A DNA stretch of 30,119 nucleotides from Halobacteriales archaeon QH_10_67_13. GTDB taxonomy: Archaea > Halobacteriota > Halobacteria > Halobacteriales > Haloarculaceae. Where the stretch lies: contig PXQL01000049.1 in NCBI GenBank assembly GCA_003021335.1, positions 1 through 30,119 on the forward strand, in the 5' to 3' direction. The notes under the pieces are model-generated. The model ran no database searches. It was not told the DNA's origin and saw only the letters and a program-made list of their open reading frames with translations. A program made the position numbers and the translations under genes. Below are positions 8,046 through 17,026 of the stretch, one piece after another (the first letter of the stretch is position 1; each line of letters opens with the position of its first letter).

Positions 8046-8116
8046 GCCCCAGACCAGCCCGGGACCCCACTAAACGGTGGCGCGACCTGACAGCCCGACG
8101 ACCGGTCCCGCCGAAC

Positions 8117-8122
8117 GTATTA
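8117..8122 (+). promoter_or_regulatory. TATA-like box for the creatininase-family gene
   Basis: GTATTA lies 23-28 nt before the ATG at 8145 in otherwise GC-rich DNA, at the spacing expected for a leaderless haloarchaeal promoter. A GGAGGT string directly abuts the ATG, which is too close for a working Shine-Dalgarno site. Confidence 0.4.
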
Positions 8123-8144
8123 CGGCCGTCGCCGTAGCGGAGGT

Positions 8145-8861
8145 ATGCAGCTTCAGGAACAGTCTTGGACCGACGTTCGGGACAGCGACGCGACGGTCGC
8201 CGTCCTCCCGGTCGGCAGCACGGAACAACACGGCCCGCACAACCCGCTTGGCGTGGACGCGATCGTCGCCCGCGAGTTCGCGCAGGCGGCCTGTGAGGGG
8301 ACGGACATCGTCTGTCTCCCCGGCGTCGAGATCGGGGTCGCAGAGCATCACCGCGCGTTCGACGGCACGCTGTACGTCTCGCCGGATACGCTCAGAGACT
8401 ACGTCGCCGAAACGCTGCGGTCGCTGACCCACCACGGGATCGACCGCGCCGTGGTGGTCAACGGCCACGGCGGCAACTCCGCCGCCGTCGAGCAGGCCTG
8501 TGCGCGTCTCACCCGCGACGGGGAGCTGTTCGCCGTCGCGTGGGAGTGGTTCTCGACCCGGGAGGTCGACGTCGGCCACGGGGGCGAGTACGAGACGGCG
8601 CTGATGATGCACCTCCGCCCCGAGCTGGTCGGCGAGCCGGTTGAGGGCGACGCCGAGACGTGGGGGCAGTACGTCGGCGGCGCGTCGGTCGCCCACGATA
8701 CAGACGAGTTCACCGCCAACGGGATCACCGGCGACGCCCGCGAGGCCACCCCGGAGCTGGGCGAGGAGCTGTTCGAGGGAGCGCTCGCGGATCTGCGGGA
8801 GCTGCTCGCGTGGGTGCGGACCGAAGCACCCGACGCGCCCCGGACCGACGCCCAGACGTGA
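8145..8861 (+). CDS. Creatininase-family amidohydrolase
   Basis: Members are metal-dependent amidohydrolases that open cyclic or formyl amides, for example creatininase, and ArfB in archaeal flavin/F420 biosynthesis. The 238-residue protein has the hallmarks: LPVGSTEQHGPHNPLGVDAI with metal ligands Glu27, His29 and Asp38, then VVVNGHGGN with His108, then VGHGGEYETALMM with an expected Glu ligand near 148-150. Length and motif order are normal for the family. It is monocistronic, divergent from the M28 gene and convergent with the ABC ATPase (46 bp apart). ArfB function is one possibility. The setting beside a peptide transporter, a Rid-like gene and an M28 protein fits a catabolic amidohydrolase equally well. 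The substrate cannot be read from sequence. Confidence 0.85.
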   Translation: MQLQEQSWTDVRDSDATVAVLPVGSTEQHGPHNPLGVDAIVAREFAQAACEGTDIVCLPGVEIGVAEHHRAFDGTLYVSPDTLRDYVAETLRSLTHHGIDRAVVVNGHGGNSAAVEQACARLTRDGELFAVAWEWFSTREVDVGHGGEYETALMMHLRPELVGEPVEGDAETWGQYVGGASVAHDTDEFTANGITGDAREATPELGEELFEGALADLRELLAWVRTEAPDAPRTDAQT

Positions 8862-8907
8862 TCGCGGTCGACTCGCCTCGCACGGGGTCGTCTCGGGGGG
8901 CTTGTAA

Positions 8908-11304
8908 TCAGTCGTCGCTCTCGATTGCCGCGACCGAGTCCGCGAGCAGGTGACACGCGGCGGCTCGGCCGCCCTCGCGGACGTGCTCGCCGAGCTCCGG
9001 CGAGACCCGCTCGCAGACCGACTCGTATCGCTCCTGCAGCAGGTCGATCGCCTCTCGTCTGTCGCCGGCCTCGACGGCCGCGAACGACTCTTCTAAGACC
9101 GCCCTATCCTCGCCCTCGAAGTCGTGCGTGAACCGTCTGTTCTCGAGCGCCTCGGCAAATGAGACGCCCTCCGCCTCGGCCCGCTCGCGGACGAGCTCGA
9201 CGTCGAGTTCGTCTCGCTCCAGCCGGGTCCGGTACTCCATGATCTCGCGGTAGGCCGGCTGTGAGAGCTCCAACTCGGGGGGTGCGATCACCTCCGGACA
9301 CCGAGTCCGGAACCGGCACCCGCTCGGAGGGTCTCGGGGTGAGGGAACGTCGCCGGTGAGTGCCGTCACCTCCCTGTCTCGCTCGCTCGTGTTCGCCCGC
9401 GGGACCGACTCGAGCAGCGCCTCGGTATAGGGATGTTCGGGATCCTGAAACACCGCCTCGGCCGGCCCGATCTCGACGATCTCGCCGAGATACATCACCG
9501 CAACCCGATCGCAGATGTGCCTGATCACCGAGAGGTCGTGAGCGATAAACAGGTACGTAAGATCGTACTCGGCCTGGATCTCCGAGAGCAGATTCAGCAT
9601 CTGCGCCTGGATCGAGACGTCGAGCGCCGAGACCGGTTCGTCGAGGACGAGAAACTCCGGTTCGAGCGCGAGCGTCCGGGCGAGCCCGATCCGCTGGCGC
9701 TGGCCGCCGGAAAACTCGTGGGGATACCGGTCGGCCTGGGCCTCCGAGAGCCCGACCCGTTCGAGTAGGTCGGCGACGTGGCGGTCCTTTTCCGTCTGTG
9801 AGCCGACCCCGTGGATATCGAGGGGCTCTCGGACAATCTCGCCGACGGTCATCCTGGGATCCAGGCTCGAAAACGGATCCTGGAACATGATTTGAGCCCG
9901 CTTTCGGAACTCCCGGAGCTCCCGGTCGTTCAACTCGAAGACGCTCTCGCCGTCGAAGGTAACTGTCCCGCCGGTGGGCTCCCGGAGTCGCATCAGCGTC
10001 TCGGCGGTCGTGGACTTGCCACAGCCCGACTCGCCGACCAGTCCCAGCGTCTCCCCACGCTCGATGTCGAAGGAGACCCCGTCGACCGCCCGGATCGTGG
10101 CCGGCTCGTTGCGGAGGAGCTTGTCCACGAGTAGGTCGTTCTCGTAGTAGTGCTTTTTCAAGTCTCGCACCGAGAGAAGCGAGTCACTCATCGGTCGACT
10201 CCCCCGCGGGACGCCATGGGTCTCGTCGATTTCGTACTCTGGGGGCTTGTCGAGACACTCGGTCATGGCCTTCGGACACCGGTCGGCGAAGTAACATCGA
10301 TCCTCCATGTTCGCGTCGATCAGGTTCGGAATGTACCCCTCGACGGGCTGGAGCTCCCGCTCGGGGTTCTCGAAGTCCGGGATCGAGCCGATGAGGCCTT
10401 TCGTGTACGGGTGAACCGGATCGTCGAAGATATCCGACAGCGTCCCGCGCTCGACGAGTTCGCCGGCGTACATCACCCCGACGCGATCGGAGACCCGGGC
10501 GATCACCCCCAGGTTGTGGGTGATGAGCATGATGCTCGTTCCCAGCTCCGACTGGATCTCTTGGAGCAACTCGAGGATCTGCGTTTGGATCGTGACGTCT
10601 AGGGCGGTCGTAGGCTCGTCGGCGATCAGCAGATCCGGCTCCCCGGCGATTGCCTGTGCGACCATCGCCCGCTGGAGCATCCCGCCGGAGAACTGGTGGG
10701 GATACTCGTCGATCCGGTCGGAGGGGTCTGGAATGCCGACCCGTTCGAGCAGCTCGATTGCCTCCCGGCGGCTCTCGTCCGAGACGAACTCCTTCGAGGG
10801 GAGTATCGCGTGAGAGACGTACCGTCCGAGCCCGTACCCCTGGGTCCGCGACCGCAGCGCGCGCGGGTTTGACTCCGACCGGCGCTGGACCTCGACGGCC
10901 TCGGCGATCTGCTCGCCGATCGTCAGCGAGGGGTTGAAGCTGCTCATCGGATCCTGGAAGATCATCGACAACGTCGGTCCCCGCAGCGACCGCCGGGTCC
11001 GTTCCGGGAGCTCCCTGAGATCGACGTACTCGCCGTCGACGGCCTCGGGATGGTCCTCGCGCGCCTCCGCGACCAGCTCCGGGTTCCGGTACAGGATCCG
11101 GCCGTCGGTGACACGTCCCGGGGATTCGACGAGGTCCATGATCGTCAGCGCAGTCACGGACTTTCCCGAGCCGGACTCGCCGACCATTCCGAACACCTCG
11201 CCTTCTTTGATATCGAAGGAGACGTCCTCGACCGCGTTGACCTGGCCCTCCCTCGTGAAAAACCGGGTCTTGACCCCCTCGACACGGAGCAGCGGCTCGG
11301 TCAT
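8908..11304 (-). CDS. Fused dipeptide/oligopeptide ABC transporter ATPase (DppD-DppF)
   Basis: One 798-residue frame holds two complete ATPases of the peptide/nickel transporter type. Residues 1-371 are DppD-like: Walker A GESGSGKS at 42-49, signature FSGGM at 205-209, Walker B LLIADE at 225-230, and a [14 protein letters not shown] cluster near 343. Residues 372-798 are DppF-like: Walker [10 protein letters not shown] near 419, signature FSGGQ, Walker B FLVLDE, then CRFRTRCP. The last Cys pair (SVCERV and ACHL) comes only after an inserted helical stretch of about 110 residues, which I recall from haloarchaeal DppF proteins. The joint falls on ATG 10191-10189, in a context where a single indel would restore two overlapping genes. 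It energises the DppB/DppC permease encoded divergently from 11923. Confidence 0.88.
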   Translation of the reverse strand: MTEPLLRVEGVKTRFFTREGQVNAVEDVSFDIKEGEVFGMVGESGSGKSVTALTIMDLVESPGRVTDGRILYRNPELVAEAREDHPEAVDGEYVDLRELPERTRRSLRGPTLSMIFQDPMSSFNPSLTIGEQIAEAVEVQRRSESNPRALRSRTQGYGLGRYVSHAILPSKEFVSDESRREAIELLERVGIPDPSDRIDEYPHQFSGGMLQRAMVAQAIAGEPDLLIADEPTTALDVTIQTQILELLQEIQSELGTSIMLITHNLGVIARVSDRVGVMYAGELVERGTLSDIFDDPVHPYTKGLIGSIPDFENPERELQPVEGYIPNLIDANMEDRCYFADRCPKAMTECLDKPPEYEIDETHGVPRGSRPMSDSLLSVRDLKKHYYENDLLVDKLLRNEPATIRAVDGVSFDIERGETLGLVGESGCGKSTTAETLMRLREPTGGTVTFDGESVFELNDRELREFRKRAQIMFQDPFSSLDPRMTVGEIVREPLDIHGVGSQTEKDRHVADLLERVGLSEAQADRYPHEFSGGQRQRIGLARTLALEPEFLVLDEPVSALDVSIQAQMLNLLSEIQAEYDLTYLFIAHDLSVIRHICDRVAVMYLGEIVEIGPAEAVFQDPEHPYTEALLESVPRANTSERDREVTALTGDVPSPRDPPSGCRFRTRCPEVIAPPELELSQPAYREIMEYRTRLERDELDVELVRERAEAEGVSFAEALENRRFTHDFEGEDRAVLEESFAAVEAGDRREAIDLLQERYESVCERVSPELGEHVREGGRAAACHLLADSVAAIESDD

Positions 11305-11341
11305 CGGCCCCGGATCGGTCTGGCGGTCGACCCCGGCGCGG

Positions 11342-11718
11342 TCACTCGGGGTCCCTCCGTTCGGTCTCTAACGACCGGGGCAGCTGTGCCTCCACGTCGA
11401 TCTCGAGGAAAAACCCCTCCCGGACCAGCTCCGCAACACCGACTGCGGTGTGATACGGGTCCGGCTCGGCCTCGAACACGTCCTTCCAGACGCGCTCGTA
11501 GGCGGGGTACACCTCCGCCACCAGTTCCTCTCGACGTTCGCGAAGGCCCGGCGCGCCTGGGACTCGGTATCGTCTCCGACCGGATCGAACTGCTCGTCTC
11601 GCCCGACCATCCCGGAGACGTACACCCGCCTCCCCTCGATTCTCGCCTGGCTGTACTGATCGGCCCTCGTGTCGGCCAGCCCGGCCGGGGCGATCACGTC
11701 CGTCTCCATCGACTCCAC
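11342..11718 (-). pseudogene. Rid (YjgF/YER057c/UK114) family protein, frameshifted
   Basis: From ATG 11718 the first 60 or so residues match the Rid family: APAGLADTRADQYSQARIEG, RRVYVSGMVGRD, then SQARRAFANVE. After FANVE (near 11530) the frame is wrong. One frame over, the family continues as ELVAEVYPAYERVWKDVFEA, then a YHTAVGVAELVREGFFLEID segment, and stops at TGA 11344-11342. The change equals loss of one base in GTCGAGAGGAACTG. Rid proteins hydrolyse reactive enamines and imines and often sit in amino-acid or nitrogen-heterocycle catabolic clusters. The gene is 37 bp upstream of the ABC ATPase on the same strand, so the two probably form one transcript. A sequencing error is a real alternative to true loss, since no other damage is visible. 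Confidence 0.7.
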
Positions 11719-11889
11719 GTGGTCGGCACTGTCACTTATGCGTTCGGGGCCGCCGCGTCGTCCCCACGCCGTTATGTATTCTTCGTGTCACGTACAGCTG
11801 TGGTACTGACCGCCTCCGCGCCCGTCCGGGTGCGGCCATCTCGGAGTTACCTGTCAGTCGTATTTACTGTGTCAGCAGTTCCCAATAGA

Positions 11890-11898
11890 TTTTTATTC
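11890..11898 (+). promoter_or_regulatory. TATA-like box for the dpp permease operon
   Basis: TTTTTATTC lies 25-33 nt before the ATG at 11923. The 204-bp gap between the divergent Rid-like gene and dppB (11719-11922) is noticeably more AT-rich than the genes around it and probably holds the promoters for both directions. I see no convincing operator repeat in it. Confidence 0.45.
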
Positions 11899-11922
11899 AT
11901 CTGTGCCGCCCCTGGTGGTAGG

Positions 11923-12906
11923 ATGGCTCTCGGCCGGTTCCTGCTCAAGCGCGTCTCGCAGGGCGTGGTGGTCATGTGGGGGGTCGTGACCGTCGTGTTT
12001 TTCCTGCGGTATCTGACGCCCGGCGACCCGACGACTGCCTTGGTCCCGCCCGACGCCGGCCAGGAGGTTCGCGACCGGCTCAGAGAGCAGCTCGGACTCG
12101 ATCAGCCGCTGTACGTCCAGTACCTGGATTACCTCTCCGATCTCGTCACGGGCGATTTCGGTCAGTCGATGGTCACCAACCGGGAGGTCAGCCAGCTCAT
12201 CCTCAACCGTATGCCGGCGACGATCGAGCTCGCGATCGCCGCGACGATCGTGGCCGTGCTCATCGGGATCCCGCTTGGCGTGATCAGCGCGCGGCGACGA
12301 CAGGAGCCGGCCGATTTCGGAGCGACGCTGTTCTCGCTTTTCGGCATCTCGACGCCGAACTTCTGGCTCGGGATCATGCTGATTTTGCTTGTCGCCGTCC
12401 GGCTTGATTTCATTCCCGTCGGCGGGCGCCAGATGGCACTGGGAACCGCCGTCGGAATGGTGCTCGCGGACGGCTCGCTCGACGGACTCGTCACCTGGTT
12501 CGGGCAGATCATCCTCCCGGCGATCGCGCTCGGGACCTACTTCACGGCACTGATCACGCGGTTGACCCGCAGCGGCATGGTCGAAGAGATCAGCAAGGCC
12601 TACGTCAAGGCTTGCTGGGCCAAGGGCCTGCCCGAGACGCTCGTTCTGTACAAACACGTGTTGCGAAACACCTTGATCCCGATCGTCACCGTCCTCGGGC
12701 TCCAGCTGGGCACACTGATCGGCGGCGCAGTCATCACCGAGGAGATTTTCGCCTGGCCCGGGCTGGGACGATTCTTCATCTCCTCGATCAACAGCCGCGA
12801 CTGGACCTCGGTCCAGGGGACGATCGTCGTGATCGGCGTCGGGTTCGTGCTCATCAACATCGCCGTCGACGCGCTGACCGCATACTTCGATCCGAAATCA
12901 GCATAA
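11923..12906 (+). CDS. dppB: Dipeptide/oligopeptide ABC transporter permease DppB
   Basis: This 327-residue inner-membrane permease has the standard DppB layout. The N-terminal FLLKRVSQGVVVMWGVVTVV helix is followed by the family motif LTPGDPTTAL, an external domain with LGLDQPLYVQYLDYLSDLVT, a GDFGQSM segment, and five further hydrophobic helices. The EAA loop that docks on the ATPase reads YVKACWAKGLPETLVLYKHV, and the TEEIFAWPGLGRF segment follows. ATG 11923 fits both the TATA-like box and the family N terminus. The frame stays open upstream to 11050, but that part is antisense to the ATPase and Rid genes and is not coding. dppC follows 2 bp after the stop, so they are cotranscribed. Confidence 0.9.
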   Translation: MALGRFLLKRVSQGVVVMWGVVTVVFFLRYLTPGDPTTALVPPDAGQEVRDRLREQLGLDQPLYVQYLDYLSDLVTGDFGQSMVTNREVSQLILNRMPATIELAIAATIVAVLIGIPLGVISARRRQEPADFGATLFSLFGISTPNFWLGIMLILLVAVRLDFIPVGGRQMALGTAVGMVLADGSLDGLVTWFGQIILPAIALGTYFTALITRLTRSGMVEEISKAYVKACWAKGLPETLVLYKHVLRNTLIPIVTVLGLQLGTLIGGAVITEEIFAWPGLGRFFISSINSRDWTSVQGTIVVIGVGFVLINIAVDALTAYFDPKSA

Positions 12907-12908
12907 CA

Positions 12909-13916
12909 ATGTTCTCAGACCGCGTCAAGTCGAGTCTCAAGCGCGAATTCCAACAGAGCCTGCTCGCGAAGGTCGGCCTCGTGTTGGTGGTGTTGATCCT
13001 GTTTGCGGCCGTGTTTGCCCCGTTTCTCTCCCTGTACGATCCCGATCAGCAGCGAATCGGCACCGGCGACACGGCCGACGAGTCGGAACTCCCGCCCTGG
13101 GGGGTGACATACACGACCTCACAGACCACCCAGGTTGACGGCGAGATTGTCCGCGAGCAAACCGCCGTGACCGGAACGGCGAAGTACCCGCTGGGCACCA
13201 ACACGCTCGGACAGGACATCTACTCGCGGCTGCTGTACGGCGCCCGAGTGTCGATGCTCGTCGGCATCCTCGGGGCGATTATCGCCGCGCTCGTCGGCGT
13301 CCCGTACGGACTGATGTTCCCGTCGCTCGTGTTGGCCATCGCGCTGGTCGGCATCTTCCGGGAGACGAGCTTCCACACGTTCGAACTCCCGGATCCGTTC
13401 GTCGTGGCCGCCCGCTCCGAGCTCGTCCCGAACGTCCTGATCCCCCGAGCCGACCACGTCGCCTCGATGCCAGCGACGACTACGTTCCCCGTGACGGTGG
13501 CGGTCGTCGTCGCCCTGGTCAACTGGGTCTGGTTCGCCCGGGTCGCCCGCGGGGAAGCCTACAGTATTCGCTCAGAGGAGTACGTCAAGGCCGCCCGGAG
13601 TCTCGGCGGGCGCGATCTCACGATCCTGCGCAAACACGTCTTCCCGAACGCGGTGACGCCGATCATCGTCCTGGGAACGATCCAGGTTGCGTTCATCATC
13701 CTGCTCGAGAGCGCCCTGTCCTTTCTGGGCTTTTCCGGCACCGACCTGACCTGGGGCGCCGACATCGCCGACGGGCGCAGCGACCAGCGCGACCGGTGGT
13801 GGATCGCGACTCTCCCCGGCGTCGCCATCGTGTTGGCCGTCGTCGGCGTGAACCTCCTGGGCGACTGGCTCCGGGACGCGCTCGACCCGAGCATCCAGGG
13901 TGAGGGCGGCGCCTGA
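12909..13916 (+). CDS. dppC: Dipeptide/oligopeptide ABC transporter permease DppC, possibly with an internal deletion
   Basis: DppC pairs with DppB to form the membrane channel. The 335-residue protein has the N-terminal KVGLVLVVLILFAAVFAPFL helix, a YPLGTNTLGQDIYSRLLYGA segment, the GARVSMLVGILGAIIAALVG helix, the EAA loop YVKAARSLGGRDLTILRKHV, a LLESALSFLGFSG segment and the final GDWLRDALDPSIQ. After VPYGL (near 13311) it jumps straight to MFPSLVLAIALVGIF. In relatives I recall roughly 20 residues here, of the type GYFGG-x-D-D-x2-MR-x-VD. These include a conserved cytoplasmic loop, so an in-frame deletion of about 60 bp is suspected. Whether the protein still works is open. It starts 2 bp after dppB. 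Confidence 0.85.
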   Translation: MFSDRVKSSLKREFQQSLLAKVGLVLVVLILFAAVFAPFLSLYDPDQQRIGTGDTADESELPPWGVTYTTSQTTQVDGEIVREQTAVTGTAKYPLGTNTLGQDIYSRLLYGARVSMLVGILGAIIAALVGVPYGLMFPSLVLAIALVGIFRETSFHTFELPDPFVVAARSELVPNVLIPRADHVASMPATTTFPVTVAVVVALVNWVWFARVARGEAYSIRSEEYVKAARSLGGRDLTILRKHVFPNAVTPIIVLGTIQVAFIILLESALSFLGFSGTDLTWGADIADGRSDQRDRWWIATLPGVAIVLAVVGVNLLGDWLRDALDPSIQGEGGA

Positions 13917-13942
13917 CCCGACCGGTCGGTCGACCCGCCCGC

Positions 13943-13949
13943 TTTTATC
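13943..13949 (+). promoter_or_regulatory. TATA-like box before the small acidic protein gene
   Basis: TTTTATC sits 22-28 nt before the ATG at 13971 inside a GC-rich gap, so this small gene may have its own leaderless transcript in addition to readthrough from dppBC. Confidence 0.4.
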
Positions 13950-13970
13950 TCTCGAACGGTCAGGCAGATT

Positions 13971-14438
13971 ATGTCCAACGATCGGTCGCCCTCGGTCCCG
14001 TCGACGCTCACTGACAGGTGGGCCGAGCTGCTCGAGGAGGCGACGGCAATTGCCGACCGGTACCGCGCCGACGGCCGTGAGACGGCGCTCGTTCACCCGG
14101 GCGACGTGACCCCGCTCGTCGAGGAGCCGATCGGACTCGACGTCGTCGTCCCCGGCAACGAGTTCGACGCGGTCGCCGCGGCGGTCGAGGACAGGCGCTT
14201 CGACCGGACGCGGATCTACCGGTTCGACGGCGAGGACGCCCGACTCTTCGTTATCACCGTCAAGGACGCCGTGGAGGCCGCGGTGGTCGTCCCGGCGTAT
14301 CTCCCGTACGCCGACCTCCCGGATCTTCGCGGCCGTGCGTACGACGCCGAGCGGATGGCAACACACGTCCGCCCGCTCTCCGATGACAAACGGGTGACGT
14401 TTGAACACGACGACCCGACGCTGTTCTTTCCGGAGTAA
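13971..14438 (+). CDS. Conserved-looking haloarchaeal hypothetical protein
   Basis: This is a 155-residue acidic soluble protein with no signal peptide and no membrane segment. Predicted structure from the sequence: an N-terminal helix (about 12-35, DRWAELLEEATAIADRYRAD), then alternating strands and helices with ALVHPGDVTPL, GLDVVVPGNEFDAVAAAVED and LFVITVKDAVEAAVVVPAYL. A C-terminal segment with ATHVRPLSDDKRVTFEHDD and a final LFFPE follow. I do not recognise a characterised family and assign no function. It lies between dppC and dppA in the same direction, with gaps of 54 and 74 bp, and has a TATA-like box of its own. Its position inside a transporter operon suggests a linked role, but nothing in the sequence says which. 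Confidence 0.7.
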   Translation: MSNDRSPSVPSTLTDRWAELLEEATAIADRYRADGRETALVHPGDVTPLVEEPIGLDVVVPGNEFDAVAAAVEDRRFDRTRIYRFDGEDARLFVITVKDAVEAAVVVPAYLPYADLPDLRGRAYDAERMATHVRPLSDDKRVTFEHDDPTLFFPE

Positions 14439-14480
14439 GCCGGCCGGGTAGTCTAAATAACTGGTTCGTTTATCAACATA

Positions 14481-14489
14481 ATTCTTATG
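14481..14489 (+). promoter_or_regulatory. TATA-like box for dppA
   Basis: ATTCTTATG lies 24-32 nt before the ATG at 14513, in an AT-rich stretch of about 50 bp. A separate promoter for the binding protein is common, since it is needed in excess over the permease. Confidence 0.4.
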
Positions 14490-14512
14490 TTTCCGTGCTT
14501 TGCATAGTCGCT

Positions 14513-16015
14513 ATGCCAACATCTGACACAAACGAGGAGACAGACCTTTCGCGGCGGCAGCTACTGACGTACGCCGGCAGCACCGGCGCGGCGGCGACGT
14601 TCGTGGCGGGGGCCGGATGCGTGGGCGGCGGCGATGGTGACGATGGCGACGACAGTAACGATGGCGACAGTACCGGGGACTACGACCTGTTGATCTACCG
14701 CGACGATCAGAACCGGCTCATCCCGCGTCTCGCAACCGACTGGGAGCGGGTCGGCGAACAGGAGGTGTCTTTCGAACTTCGCGAGGACGTCCAGTTCCAC
14801 GACGGTAGGGACCTCACGGCGGAGGACGTCGCGTTCACGCTTGAGCGGTCGGGCAATCCGGAGGTGAGTGCGATCGGCGATCTGATCGGCAACATCACCG
14901 GCGGGCGCGTTGAGGACGGTGCGCCGGTGATCGAGCTGGGGTCGGTGGTCCCGGCAATCTTCAACAACCTGACCGCGTTCGGCCGCATCCTCAACCAGGA
15001 GTGGTTCGAGGAACTCGACGGCGACATCACCACCGAGATCAACGGAACTGGCGCCTTCCAGTTCGAGGAGTTCGTCGACGACACTCGAGTGCGGTACTCG
15101 AAGTACGACGGCTACTGGGGCGACGACGCCCCCGATTTCGACGAGGTCACGTTTACGAACATTCCCGAGGGGGGACCCCGCGTCGACGCGCTGTTGAGCG
15201 GAGACAGCGACCTGATCGTCAACGTCAATCCGAACAATATTGCCGACATCCAGGACACCGGCGGTCTTGAGGTAAAAAACCAGGCCTCGACGCGGAACGT
15301 CTTTCTCCAGATGAACGACGTGTTCGAGCACTTCCAGAGTCGGGAGTTCCGGCTGGCGATGAACTACGCCGTCGACGTGGAGTCGATCGTCGACTCGGTT
15401 CTCAACGGCTTCGGTAACCCCACCGCGCAGGTGCTGCTTGAGGGCCATACTGGGCACGACCCCGAGCTTGAGCCGTACCCGTACGACCCCGAGCGGGCCG
15501 AAAACCTCATCGAGGAGAGCGGGTTCGCTGGGACGGAGCTCACGCTACACACGCCCGTCGGTCGGTACTTGGGTGATGTCGACGTGGCCGACGCGGCCGC
15601 CGGTCAGATCAACGAGCTGCCGAACGTCTCCTGTACGGTCGAGCGGCGTGACTTCGGCACCCTCGTCGGCGAAATCCTCAGCACCGACCAGTCGGACGCC
15701 CCGATGTTCTCACTGCTTGGGTGGTCAACGCCGACCTTCGACGCCGCCTACACGATGAATACCTTCTTTATCGACGGCATCTGGCGGCAGTACCGAAACG
15801 ACGAGCTGGAGCAGCTGCTCATCGAAGCCGACAATCTCCCGCCAGGTGAGGAGCGGACCGAGCTCCTACAGGAGGCGTCGAGGATCGTTCATGATGAGGC
15901 GGCGTGGGTGTTCATGCATCAACAGGAGAGCATCTACGGAGTCAACTCCGAGCGCATCGACTGGGAACCCCGCGAGGACGAGGACATCCGCGCGACCGAC
16001 ATGACCCGCGCCTGA
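14513..16015 (+). CDS. dppA: Dipeptide/oligopeptide-binding lipoprotein DppA (SBP family 5)
   Basis: This extracellular solute-binding protein captures peptides or related molecules for the DppBCDF importer. The 500-residue product opens with a Tat lipoprotein signal: SRRQLLTY with Arg14-Arg15, a hydrophobic run, and a lipobox ending at Cys36 (VAGAGC). A Gly/Asp-rich linker follows. Family-5 motifs include RLATDWERVGEQEVSFELRE, VQFHDGRDLTAEDVAFTLER, NGTGAFQFEEF and FRLAMNYAVDVESIV. Between the linker and YDLLIYRDDQNR I miss the usual first 40-60 residues (LRIA-x-x-LDP-type start), so the N-terminal lobe looks shortened in frame. ATG 14513 is chosen over 14495 because it suits the promoter and signal peptide. 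It is the last gene of the dpp group. Confidence 0.87.
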   Translation: MPTSDTNEETDLSRRQLLTYAGSTGAAATFVAGAGCVGGGDGDDGDDSNDGDSTGDYDLLIYRDDQNRLIPRLATDWERVGEQEVSFELREDVQFHDGRDLTAEDVAFTLERSGNPEVSAIGDLIGNITGGRVEDGAPVIELGSVVPAIFNNLTAFGRILNQEWFEELDGDITTEINGTGAFQFEEFVDDTRVRYSKYDGYWGDDAPDFDEVTFTNIPEGGPRVDALLSGDSDLIVNVNPNNIADIQDTGGLEVKNQASTRNVFLQMNDVFEHFQSREFRLAMNYAVDVESIVDSVLNGFGNPTAQVLLEGHTGHDPELEPYPYDPERAENLIEESGFAGTELTLHTPVGRYLGDVDVADAAAGQINELPNVSCTVERRDFGTLVGEILSTDQSDAPMFSLLGWSTPTFDAAYTMNTFFIDGIWRQYRNDELEQLLIEADNLPPGEERTELLQEASRIVHDEAAWVFMHQQESIYGVNSERIDWEPREDEDIRATDMTRA

Positions 16016-16105
16016 CCGGTCGACGCCCGTCTTCGAGGTCGATTCGTCTCTCCGTTCCTGAGCTTCTCCGTGAGTCGATAATCCGGCTTGAGCCTCCGAT
16101 CCCGG

Positions 16106-16894
16106 CTACTCCTCGGAGTCGGGCATAAGAAACTCCTTGGTCGGCATGAGACTCGCCCCCCCGTCGACGTCGAGGGTCGTCCCGGTGATGTATGAGGCTT
16201 CCTCGGAGGCAAGAAAGGCAACGGCTGCCGCGACCTCCTCTGGCCGTCCGCTCCGCTGGAGGAGGATCAGTCGCTGCATCCGGTCGAGCCCTTCCTCGGT
16301 CCAGAGGCCGCCAGCCTCGTCGCCGCTCGACCCGGCGGCGGTGTCGATCAGTCCCGGCACGACGCAGTTCACCCGCACGTGCGGGCTCAGCTGTTTCGCG
16401 AGGCCTTTCGTGAGCCCGAAGATCCCGGCCTTCGAGGCAGAATAGTGGACGCCGCCGCTGACGCTGCCCCGCTGTCCGGCGCCGCTCGAGATGTTGACGA
16501 TCGCTCCCTCTTCGCGCTCGTACATCCGAGGCCCGACGATCCGACAGATGTTGTACTGGCCGGTCAGGTTGATGTCGACGATCTCGTCCCACTCCCCGGG
16601 CTCGAGATCCTCGATCCAGAAGTACCGCGAGAGCCCGGCGTTGTTCACCGCGGTCGTGATCGCCGCCTCCGTCTCAATATCGGCGATGATCTCCTCGATC
16701 CGGTCTTGCTCCGTGACGTCACCGACGTACCCGCGACCGCCTTCTATCGTCGCCGCCGTCTGCTCGACCTTTTCTTGAATGTCGATGCAAACGACCTGAT
16801 CGTAGGCCTCCTCGCTGCCCAGTCGCTTCGCGATCGCCTTGCCGATTCCCTGGGCCGCTCCGGTCACGAGTGCCGCGGTGGTCTGTGCTGACAT
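16106..16894 (-). CDS. Short-chain dehydrogenase/reductase (classical SDR)
   Basis: This 262-residue NAD(P)-dependent oxidoreductase has every classical SDR mark: TGAAQGIG at 11-18 (dinucleotide binding), Asp38 after the second strand (VVCIDI), which favours NAD, and NNAG at 84-87. The catalytic Ser is near 137 in VNISSGAG, with Tyr151 and Lys155 in YSASK, and VNCVVPGLIDT follows. The C terminus has the usual ITGTTLDVDGG. The frame is open from 16978, but ATG 16894 is chosen because MSAQTTAALVTG is the normal family start. It lies downstream of the second SDR gene on the same strand with a 132-bp gap, and converges on dppA. The substrate is probably a small alcohol, sugar or hydroxy acid and cannot be read from sequence. 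Confidence 0.88.
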   Translation of the reverse strand: MSAQTTAALVTGAAQGIGKAIAKRLGSEEAYDQVVCIDIQEKVEQTAATIEGGRGYVGDVTEQDRIEEIIADIETEAAITTAVNNAGLSRYFWIEDLEPGEWDEIVDINLTGQYNICRIVGPRMYEREEGAIVNISSGAGQRGSVSGGVHYSASKAGIFGLTKGLAKQLSPHVRVNCVVPGLIDTAAGSSGDEAGGLWTEEGLDRMQRLILLQRSGRPEEVAAAVAFLASEEASYITGTTLDVDGGASLMPTKEFLMPDSEE

Positions 16895-17026
16895 GCGGGT
16901 TGATCTGCTCTGATTTCCGCCGAGTGACGCATGAACATTCCGGTCACGCCGGCGCGTTGCCCGACGGTCGGCCGACATCTCGGTGGCGAGCCCCCGCCGA
17001 TTGAGGATGGGACCGGCCCAGCGGCG

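Noticed and set aside
6489..8090. Long plus-strand open frame opposite the M28 gene
   Set aside because: Arg/Val/Gly-rich antisense reading typical of GC-rich haloarchaeal genes; the minus strand carries clear M28 motifs.
11050..11922. Upstream extension of the dppB frame
   Set aside because: It runs antisense to the ABC ATPase and Rid genes, and the DppB family start and TATA-like box support 11923.
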